A stretch of 9,106 bases of DNA, taken from NCBI GenBank assembly GCA_021813835.1, contig JAKAJJ010000024.1, positions 1 to 9,106 on the forward strand, in the 5' to 3' direction. Position numbers and translations under genes: made by a program. Shown one piece after another: positions 5,450-9,106 of this stretch. The DNA comes from a bacterium (GTDB taxonomy: Bacteria; Patescibacteriota; Minisyncoccia; Phycocordibacterales; Phycocordibacteraceae). Every line of letters begins with the position of its first letter. The stretch's first letter is position 1. Under the pieces are notes generated by a model. That model was not told the origin of the DNA. It searched no databases and was given only the letters and a program-made list of their open reading frames with translations.

Positions 5450-5695
5450 CTAAGGAGGTAGCAAGTCATAGGGCGGTAGCCTTAACCCTCTTCTCATTTT
5501 CTCCGCAAACTTTCTTTTGTTGTTCGCCTCCATCTGCTTGCATGCCTGTGCGTAGCGCTTCCGGATATCGCGCTCGCGAATCGCATCCAACCCCCCTTCG
5601 TCAAAGGAGGACGTTTTGCCTTTTTGAGATTCTTGATGAGCTCCTTCGCTACGCGTTTTGCACAGGTTCGAGATGCGCGCTGATACGGACCACAA
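5450..5695 (-). CDS. Doubtful minus-strand ORF, basic C-terminal helix, no good start
   Basis: The 81-codon frame from a TTG has a protein-like C-terminus (GLDAIRERDIRKRYAQACKQ, then KRKFAEKMRRGLRLPPYDLL), which suggests a basic amphipathic helix able to bind nucleic acid. The TTG start has no Shine-Dalgarno, and no ATG, GTG or TTG occurs further upstream before the stop near 5770, although that part is also protein-like (AKTIIKHLSSVKETVPQP). A G6 run on the minus strand (about 5590) precedes GLDAIRE. Upstream of it a second frame also reads well (RVAKELIKNLKKAKRPPLTK). This is either a real gene with an unusual start, a frameshifted remnant, or chance. If none of it is real, 5439-5717 holds no gene that I can support. 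Confidence 0.28.
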   Translation of the reverse strand: MWSVSARISNLCKTRSEGAHQESQKGKTSSFDEGGLDAIRERDIRKRYAQACKQMEANNKRKFAEKMRRGLRLPPYDLLPP

Positions 5696-5717
5696 AATCG
5701 GTTGGGGGACAGTTTCC

Positions 5718-5743
5718 TTGACGGAGGAGAGGTGTTTTATTAT
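5718..5743 (+). promoter_or_regulatory. Possible promoter of the 86-aa gene
   Basis: TTGACG (5718-5723) and TATTAT (5738-5743). The spacer is only 14 bases, which is short, so the -10 is better supported than the -35. The leader would be about 50 bases and contains the Shine-Dalgarno. Confidence 0.35.
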
Positions 5744-5799
5744 GGTTTTCGCGGAGTCAGGGCGGAATCATTCGCAAAACCACAACGAAAGGAATAAAG

Positions 5800-6060
5800 A
5801 TGCATACGATCGAATTGGGAAGCGTTGCTTCAACGGCGGAAGCCCGCGAGGCGCTCTATGGCGGCGCGGCTGTGCTCGGCAGGTCGCGGCAGAAGGAAGA
5901 GAAGCGGCTCCGTAAGGACGAGAAGCCGTCGCCCGCCGCGAAGGAAGAACCCGCGTCGCCTCCGTCGAAGCCCCCGGCCGCCCCGCAAGGGAGCCGCACC
6001 ATTCTCTCCTGCAAAGGAAGGAATGGCGAGAAAAACAAAAAAATCCTCCGGCGCGTGTGA
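5800..6060 (+). CDS. Hypothetical protein with Lys/Pro/Ala-rich tail (86 aa)
   Basis: The ATG at 5800 has AAAGGA (5788-5793) at a good distance. The N-terminal 30 residues (MHTIELGSVASTAEAREALY and on) are ordinary. The rest is low-complexity and charged: RQKEEKRLRKDEKPSP, then PASPPSKPPAAPQG, ending GRNGEKNKKILRRV, so mostly disordered. No signal peptide, membrane helix or known domain. A perfect terminator hairpin starts 18 bases after the stop, and the core-like GC content resumes here. It could be a small disordered adaptor or nucleic-acid-binding protein (inference from the charge pattern). An overlapping plus-strand frame from 5825 has no ribosome site and was rejected. Confidence 0.55.
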   Translation: MHTIELGSVASTAEAREALYGGAAVLGRSRQKEEKRLRKDEKPSPAAKEEPASPPSKPPAAPQGSRTILSCKGRNGEKNKKILRRV

Positions 6061-6078
6061 GATAATGTCTTTCCCAAG

Positions 6079-6107
6079 ACGCCCGCACTGTGCGGGCGTT
6101 TATGTTC
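6079..6107 (+). terminator. Rho-independent terminator after the 86-aa gene
   Basis: 9-bp perfect stem ACGCCCGCA/TGCGGGCGT (6079-6087 and 6091-6099) with loop CTG, followed by TTATGTT. Confidence 0.8.
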
Positions 6108-6141
6108 CTTGTTTCCTTCATTCGGCAGCGAGGCGCGGCAT

Positions 6142-6170
6142 TTGGCGCAGAATGCTCATTCGAGTATGAT
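6142..6170 (+). promoter_or_regulatory. Promoter of tRNA-Ala(GGC)
   Basis: TTGGCG (6142-6147), 17-base spacer, TATGAT (6165-6170), 8 bases before the tRNA. It has the same GAGTATGAT core as the tRNA-Ala(CGC) promoter. Confidence 0.65.
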
Positions 6171-6178
6171 TTTAGCGC

Positions 6179-6254
6179 GGGCCCTTAGCTCATTTGGTAG
6201 AGCGCGTCCATGGCATGGACGAGGTGAGGGGTTCGATCCCCCTAGGGTCCACCA
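6179..6254 (+). tRNA. tRNA-Ala (anticodon GGC), CCA encoded
   Basis: Acceptor GGGCCCT/AGGGTCC with G3:U70, D-arm GCTC/GAGC, anticodon stem CGTCC/GGACG with loop ATGGCAT (GGC at 6212-6214), T-arm AGGGG-TTCGATC-CCCCT, discriminator A, encoded CCA at 6252-6254. Position 15 is T rather than the usual purine. Confidence 0.96.
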
Positions 6255-6306
6255 AAAGGGAGTCGGCCGGCCTTCCCCAGGGCGCCCCTTGCGCAATCCC
6301 GGCGCG

Positions 6307-6315
6307 TGCTATGCT
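6307..6315 (+). promoter_or_regulatory. Extended -10 promoter of the DUF5679-like gene
   Basis: TGCTATGCT (TG-n-TATGCT), 8 bases before the ATG at 6324, so the transcript should be leaderless or nearly so. No clear -35. Confidence 0.55.
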
Positions 6316-6323
6316 TTCCCCAT

Positions 6324-6482
6324 ATGGATGAAAAAATCATAGGGTACTGCGTCAAGTGCAAGGAAAAACGCGAAATGAAAGACGTCGAACGCGTGGAAAT
6401 CAAGCCCGGCCGCCCCGCGGCGAAGGGAAAGTGCTCCGTCTGCGGCACCGGTATGTACAAGATCCTGCCGAAGGGCTCCTAA
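6324..6482 (+). CDS. DUF5679-like zinc-ribbon protein (52 aa)
   Basis: A compact protein of the DUF5679 type. Two CxxC knuckles are visible, YCVKCKEKREMKD (Cys9, Cys12) and KCSVCGTGMYKI (Cys37, Cys40), separated by the family-typical segment with KPGRPAAKG. Four cysteines in this spacing should bind one zinc. The domain occurs alone or attached to nucleic-acid enzymes, so a nucleic-acid or protein-binding role is plausible but not shown. The ATG is placed by the extended -10 eight bases upstream, with no Shine-Dalgarno. It is monocistronic: a perfect GC-rich terminator follows, and tRNA-Ala lies 69 bases upstream. Confidence 0.88.
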   Translation: MDEKIIGYCVKCKEKREMKDVERVEIKPGRPAAKGKCSVCGTGMYKILPKGS

Positions 6483-6503
6483 TCTTAAAAAGAAGCTAAT
6501 CGG

Positions 6504-6536
6504 AAACGCGGCGGCCCCGGGGCCGCCGCGTTTTCC
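6504..6536 (+). terminator. Strong Rho-independent terminator
   Basis: Perfect palindrome with 15-base arms centred between 6518 and 6519, core CGCGGCGGCCCC/GGGGCCGCCGCG, running into TTTT. Confidence 0.9.
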
Positions 6537-6558
6537 ATTCTCGGCATCGCGTGAATCA

Positions 6559-6586
6559 TTGTATTTTGTCCTGGATATTGTATACC
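6559..6586 (+). promoter_or_regulatory. Possible promoter of the 155-aa gene
   Basis: TTGTAT (6559-6564), 16-base spacer, TATACC (6581-6586). It would give a 5' leader of about 55-60 bases with a hairpin and a full Shine-Dalgarno. Confidence 0.4.
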
Positions 6587-6602
6587 TTGGAAAGGCCAGC
6601 CA

Positions 6603-6625
6603 GCGTCCGCGCTTGCCGCGGATGC
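6603..6625 (+). promoter_or_regulatory. Leader hairpin before the 155-aa gene
   Basis: 9-bp stem GCGTCCGCG/CGCGGATGC (one G-T pair) with loop CTTGC, followed by CCTTTACAACAT and the ribosome site. It may stabilise the leader or control translation. It is not a clear terminator and matches no riboswitch class that I know. Confidence 0.4.
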
Positions 6626-6648
6626 CCTTTACAACATAGGAGGTTCAG

Positions 6649-7116
6649 ATGAGTCACCAAGGGCAAGGCAGCACCCTCGTCCTGTACGATCTGTACCTCG
6701 ACGAGGAGAGCAATTACGGCCTCGCGCTTTCTCCGAGGAAGCTTCACGAAGAAATGCGCGCAATCATAAGCGACGTGCGGATGAAGCATCGCACGGGCCT
6801 CCTCGACGTCTGGGAAAGGGAAGATATCGGTCCGGCGACGTCCTTCCACTCGCTCGAGGAATCGCACAGCCGCGCTTCGGTAGCGGGATTCGCCCGCAGC
6901 GAAACCTGGCCGAAGGAACTGCACGTGAACGGCGAGGTCCAGCTGTGCAACTACTCGCGCGACAATATGCCGGCGGCCAAAGAATTCGCGCGGCTCGTCA
7001 TCGCGCGGTTCGAGCCGGCGACGGCGCACCTGCTCGTCATCGTCCGCGGCCCGGGGTCCCCTCCGCGCCTGGAGGAATCGGCCGACTGGAAGCGCGGAGA
7101 ACCGTTCCCGTTCTGA
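6649..7116 (+). CDS. Putative S-adenosylmethionine-decarboxylase-fold protein (155 aa)
   Basis: The start has a full Shine-Dalgarno AGGAGGT (6638-6644). The order of segments resembles bacterial AdoMet decarboxylase (SpeH), which makes decarboxylated AdoMet for polyamine synthesis: a beta strand LVLYDLY (10-16), helix 29-42, strand TGLLDVWE (49-56), ESH (71-73), a TWP motif (86-88, compare HTWPE in SpeH), then GEVQLCNYSRDN with Cys100, a helix KEFARLVIARF, and a strand HLLVIVRG. In SpeH the pyruvoyl serine lies six residues before the Thr of HTWP. Here ESH is 14 residues before TWP, and the region has been remodelled, so Ser72 or Ser84 might be the reactive one, or the protein may not be a decarboxylase. 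No speE is seen nearby. Monocistronic, with its own terminator. The fold match is by eye only. Confidence 0.6.
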   Translation: MSHQGQGSTLVLYDLYLDEESNYGLALSPRKLHEEMRAIISDVRMKHRTGLLDVWEREDIGPATSFHSLEESHSRASVAGFARSETWPKELHVNGEVQLCNYSRDNMPAAKEFARLVIARFEPATAHLLVIVRGPGSPPRLEESADWKRGEPFPF

Positions 7117-7141
7117 ACCGGATTCCCAAGGGAATTCCCCT

Positions 7142-7176
7142 GACGCCGCGAGCGCAGCTCGCGGCGTCTTCTTTTT
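7142..7176 (+). terminator. Strong Rho-independent terminator after the 155-aa gene
   Basis: 11-bp perfect stem GACGCCGCGAG/CTCGCGGCGTC with loop CGCAG, followed by TTCTTTTTAT. Confidence 0.92.
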
Positions 7177-7222
7177 ATATCCGCTATCCTCACCGCGCCG
7201 CTTGCGCCGCCGCTCGGGGGCG

Positions 7223-7228
7223 TATACT
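7223..7228 (+). promoter_or_regulatory. -10 box (TATACT) of the 140-aa membrane gene, leaderless spacing
   Basis: TATACT with 6 bases before the ATG at 7235, the same geometry as the protease gene. A possible -35 TTGCGC (7202-7207) is 15 bases away. Confidence 0.6.
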
Positions 7229-7234
7229 GGGGCT

Positions 7235-7657
7235 ATGACCTTCGAGGGCAACGGCGGCGGAGAAATCCTCCCGCGCCATCGGGAAGTGCCGCACTACCAC
7301 GGCAACGAAGTGCGCGGGATTTTCGTTCTCGGGGCTCTCGTCCTCATCGTGGCGCAGTCGACCGGCGCCGATCTGCCGCTCTCGACGACGCAGGCCGTCG
7401 TCTCGGCCGTCGTGCTCGTCATCACCGCGGGCATCACGAATCCGGCGCAGTACTGGATCCACTGGCTGAACGCGCTTCTCGCGATCTCCGGAACGCTGCT
7501 CTTCGGCACCTCCGCCGTCGAGCACTACCGGGCGGGCGTCAGCATATTCGACCCTTCCTTCACGTACACCGAGGCGCTCGCGCTCCTGTCGCTCATCGCG
7601 CTCTACTTCACCACGCGCACCATCCGCGGTCTCCTCCAGCGGCCGCGTCTCTCCTAA
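7235..7657 (+). CDS. Four-helix membrane protein of unknown function (140 aa)
   Basis: The start at 7235 is set by the TATACT box 6 bases upstream; the same frame open from 7202 would precede the promoter. A hydrophilic N-terminus (MTFEGNGGGEILPRHREVPH, residues 1-20) is followed by hydrophobic segments at about 28-41 (GIFVLGALVLIVAQ), 50-67 (STTQAVVSAVVLVITAGI), 74-95 (around WLNALLAISGTLLFG) and 112-126 (TEALALLSLIALYF), ending in a basic TRTIRGLLQRPRL. This fits a small integral inner-membrane protein. I know no family with a defined role. It is alone on its transcript, and the region after its stop holds the palindromic repeat element rather than a normal T-run terminator. Confidence 0.8.
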   Translation: MTFEGNGGGEILPRHREVPHYHGNEVRGIFVLGALVLIVAQSTGADLPLSTTQAVVSAVVLVITAGITNPAQYWIHWLNALLAISGTLLFGTSAVEHYRAGVSIFDPSFTYTEALALLSLIALYFTTRTIRGLLQRPRLS

Positions 7658-7673
7658 CGGAGGCAGTGCGGAC

Positions 7674-7701
7674 TACTCATTCCGCTCCGTTCGCGTCTCG
7701 T
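7674..7701 (+). repeat. 28-bp direct repeat, copy 1
   Basis: Identical over 28 bases to 7763-7790 (begins TACTCATTCCGCTCC, ends CGTCTCGT). Copy 1 continues into ATCCG. It forms the left arm of the palindrome 7676-7747. Confidence 0.95.
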
Positions 7702-7747
7702 ATCCGTTGCGTGCACGGATACGAGACGTTCTCTCCGCAGGAATGAG
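7676..7747 (+). repeat. Large two-part palindrome in the intergenic region
   Basis: The outer arms CTCATTCC (7676-7683) and GGAATGAG (7740-7747) pair over 8 bp. The inner arms CGTCTCGTATCCG (7694-7706) and CGGATACGAGACG (7716-7728) pair perfectly over 13 bp around a 9-base loop. The two stems are separated by an asymmetric internal loop of 10 and 11 bases. No T-run follows. It could be a mobile palindromic repeat (MITE or REP-like) or a structured RNA. Confidence 0.85.
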
Positions 7748-7762
7748 CGATCGAAATCCTGA

Positions 7763-7790
7763 TACTCATTCCGCTCCGTTCGCGTCTCGT
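7763..7790 (+). repeat. 28-bp direct repeat, copy 2, abutting a promoter
   Basis: The second exact copy. It ends 2 bases before the TATCCT -10 of the next gene, so the repeat forms that gene's upstream promoter region. After a GG insertion, the TATCC that follows matches what comes after CTCG in copy 1. Confidence 0.95.
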
Positions 7791-7798
7791 GGTATCCT
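7790..7798 (+). promoter_or_regulatory. Extended -10 promoter of the 7805-9106 operon, leaderless spacing
   Basis: TGGTATCCT (TG-n-TATCCT), 6 bases before the ATG at 7805. It is the same box as at 3166-3174 before the tRNA cluster. A poor -35 (TTCCGC, 7769-7774) would lie in the 28-bp repeat. Confidence 0.6.
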
Positions 7799-7804
7799 GC
7801 GGGT

Positions 7805-8035
7805 ATGTCCGTCCAGAGCTTCCTCCTGAAGCACTATGCCAAGTGGAAACTGAAAGGCGTGCCGGAAGCGCAGCGCGAGCAAATGACCGAACTCGTCACG
7901 AAGGACCCCGCGCTCTTCAAGCGCATCGGCGAGGAAATCGAGCGGCGCAAGAAGGGCGGCGAGAGCGAAATGAAGGCGGCGATGGAAGTGATGAAAAAGC
8001 ACCGCGACGACCTCGCCGCGCTCATGCGCCGGTAA
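7805..8035 (+). CDS. Small helical, charged hypothetical protein (76 aa)
   Basis: First gene of a three-gene operon, with its start fixed by TATCCT 6 bases upstream. The protein is all-helical by eye: MSVQSFLLKHYAKWKLKGVP, a second helix EAQREQMTELVTKDPALF, then KRIGEEIERRKKGGESEMKA and MEVMKKHRDDLAALMRR. It is rich in Lys/Arg/Glu with no membrane segment or cysteine. It stops 5 bases before the membrane protein gene. No family recognised. A cytoplasmic partner of the downstream membrane protein is possible from the arrangement but unproven. A longer overlapping frame from 7789 is only the upstream extension of the next gene's frame. Confidence 0.75.
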   Translation: MSVQSFLLKHYAKWKLKGVPEAQREQMTELVTKDPALFKRIGEEIERRKKGGESEMKAAMEVMKKHRDDLAALMRR

Positions 8036-8040
8036 CCCTT

Positions 8041-8544
8041 ATGGACGTTTTCGTACCGTTCCTCGCGTTCTGCCAGGCGCTCGGCGCGCTCGTCGGCGCC
8101 GGCGCGGCCGTGGGGAGCGAATTCGCTTACGTCCGCGCGATGCGCGACGGGAAGCTCGACGCGGCCGAACGCGCCCACCTTGCCGGCCTCGCGCGCGGGC
8201 TCCGGTTCGGAATGACGCTCCTCCTCCTCGCCTCCCTCGGGCTCGTCGTCGCGGCATACGCGCTCGGCGCCGCGCCCCAGCCGGCGCTCACGCCGGGCTA
8301 CTGGATGCTCATTACGCTCGCCCTTCTCGTCATCGGCCTTTCCTGGGCGCTCTCGCGCCGGCGCGTCTCCTTCGCGCTCGGTTCCGCGGCGGCGTTCACC
8401 GCATGGTGGTTCCTCGCGTACCTCGTTCTCGGGCAGCTGCCGGCGCTCTCCTTCGGCGCGCTCGTCGCGCTCTACGTCGTCGCTACGGCGGTCCTGTATG
8501 CGGTGCTGCGTTCGGCCCGCTTCCTGATGACCCGCTCCGTATGA
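8041..8544 (+). CDS. Five-helix membrane protein of unknown function (167 aa)
   Basis: The start at 8041 is chosen because it lies 5 bases after the previous stop and opens directly into the first hydrophobic helix; the open frame reaches back to 7789 but would overlap the 76-aa gene. No Shine-Dalgarno is seen, so translation is probably coupled. Hydrophobic segments lie at about 5-27, 56-77 (RFGMTLLLLASLGLVVAAYA), 86-106 (GYWMLITLALLVIGLSWAL), 109-131 and 137-156, with a polar loop 31-55 (VRAMRDGKLDAAERAHL and on) between helices 1 and 2. It ends MTRSV, with its TGA overlapping the ATG of the flavoprotein gene (ATGA). No named family. The coupling hints at a joint role with the redox protein. 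Confidence 0.85.
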   Translation: MDVFVPFLAFCQALGALVGAGAAVGSEFAYVRAMRDGKLDAAERAHLAGLARGLRFGMTLLLLASLGLVVAAYALGAAPQPALTPGYWMLITLALLVIGLSWALSRRRVSFALGSAAAFTAWWFLAYLVLGQLPALSFGALVALYVVATAVLYAVLRSARFLMTRSV

Positions 8545-9106
8545 GGATCTTCATCCTGCTCGGGCACACCGATCCCGCGACGCTTTCCGGCGCGCTCGCC
8601 GATCGCTACGAAGCCGCCGCGCGCGCGGCGGGCCACGAGGTCCGGCGCCAGAACATCGGCGAGATGCATTTCGACCCGATCCTGCACGAGGGCTATAAGA
8701 GCATCCAGCACCTCGAGCCGGACCTTGAGGACTTCCAGGCGAACGTCCGCTGGGCCGAGCACGTCGTCATCGTCTACCCCACGTGGTGGAGCTCGATGCC
8801 CGCGATTCTGAAGGGCCTCTTCGACCGCGCCTGGCTTCCGCACTTCGCCTTCAATTTCGCCGACCACGGCCTGACCTGGAAGAAGATCCTCAAAGGGCGC
8901 ACCGCGCGCGTCATCACGAGCGCGAACACGGCGCCCTTTCTCCTGCGCTTTATGTACGGTCCGCCGACCGTCGTCCTCGACCTCTGCCTCTTGCGCTTCG
9001 CCGGCATCCGCGCGCGCTCGACCGTCTTCGGGCCTTCGGAGCGCGCTTCCGAGGCGACGAAAGCGAAGTGGTTTCGCACGGTGGAACGCCTTGCGCGCCG
9101 CGGGAG
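8541..9106 (+). CDS. Flavodoxin-fold NAD(P)H dehydrogenase (quinone)-like protein, 3' end outside window
   Basis: Open to the window edge, with 188 residues visible. It resembles the Flavodoxin_2 family (NAD(P)H:quinone oxidoreductases such as the KefF, MdaB and YwrO types), FMN- or FAD-binding two-electron reductases of quinones and other acceptors in the cytoplasm. It begins with a strand MRIFILLGHTDPATLSGALA, where the loop after the first strand would bind the flavin phosphate. The hallmark VVIVYPTWWSSMPAILKGLF (75-94), followed by DRAWLPHFAF, matches the family's PxWWxxxPAxLKG..DR motif. Strand TARVITSANTAPF (121-133) is the next core element. The gene starts in a 4-base ATGA overlap with the membrane protein stop, so it is translationally coupled. 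The exact electron acceptor cannot be told from sequence. Confidence 0.9.
   Translation, partial: MRIFILLGHTDPATLSGALADRYEAAARAAGHEVRRQNIGEMHFDPILHEGYKSIQHLEPDLEDFQANVRWAEHVVIVYPTWWSSMPAILKGLFDRAWLPHFAFNFADHGLTWKKILKGRTARVITSANTAPFLLRFMYGPPTVVLDLCLLRFAGIRARSTVFGPSERASEATKAKWFRTVERLARRG

Noticed and set aside
5800..6169. Overlapping plus-strand frame from 5825
   Set aside because: No ribosome site, Arg-rich, and it runs through the terminator at 6079-6107.
7674..7790. CRISPR array
   Set aside because: Only two repeats with a 61-base spacer that is itself palindromic and pairs with the repeat, and no cas genes.
7789..8040. Extension of the five-helix membrane protein back to 7789
   Set aside because: Arg-rich shadow of the 76-aa gene, and it would begin upstream of the -10 box at 7793.

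Overview
The window looks like a high-GC member of the Candidate Phyla Radiation (Patescibacteria, Parcubacteria-like). This is inferred from protein style and architecture, not from a marker gene. The signs are a UvrC without its C-terminal HhH domain, an HtrA-type protease without PDZ, a DUF5679-like zinc ribbon, short membrane proteins of unknown function, and several genes whose -10 box sits 6 to 8 bases before the ATG, as expected for leaderless mRNAs. TGA is used as a normal stop. Core genes are about 65-74% GC.

Layout. 1-1051: 3' end of uvrC (the first 120 bases are strikingly AT-rich), a 66-aa Cys-rich protein, and a strong terminator. 1058-3157: ddl (D-Ala-D-Ala ligase), tRNA-Ala(TGC), and a membrane-anchored trypsin-like protease. 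3146-3895: a tRNA cluster, Val(CAC), Pro(CGG), Pro(GGG), then about 380 bases holding a tRNA-Pro 3' fragment and a tRNA-Ala 5' fragment, then Ala(CGC). 3896-6178: a lower-GC accessory segment between two tRNA-Ala genes. It carries two small minus-strand genes, an orphan 170-aa plus-strand gene, a doubtful minus-strand ORF and an 86-aa gene. These genes have Shine-Dalgarno sites (except the doubtful ORF) and most have terminator hairpins. 6179-7176: tRNA-Ala(GGC), a DUF5679-like zinc ribbon, and a possible S-adenosylmethionine-decarboxylase-fold protein, each protein gene with its own terminator. 7223-9106: a four-helix membrane protein, then a palindromic intergenic element containing a 28-bp direct repeat, then a coupled operon (76-aa helical protein, five-helix membrane protein, flavodoxin-fold NAD(P)H:quinone-oxidoreductase-like protein cut by the window end).

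The core genes serve DNA repair, peptidoglycan precursor synthesis, envelope proteolysis and flavin-dependent redox chemistry. The six intact tRNAs read Ala, Pro and Val, with anticodons beginning mostly in C or G, which suits a GC-rich genome. I see no complete mobile element, CRISPR array or recognisable defence system. The best candidates for something undescribed are the accessory segment between the tRNA-Ala genes, the broken tRNA pieces, the 7674-7790 repeat/palindrome, and the two tRNA-Pro genes that lack the U8-A14 pair.
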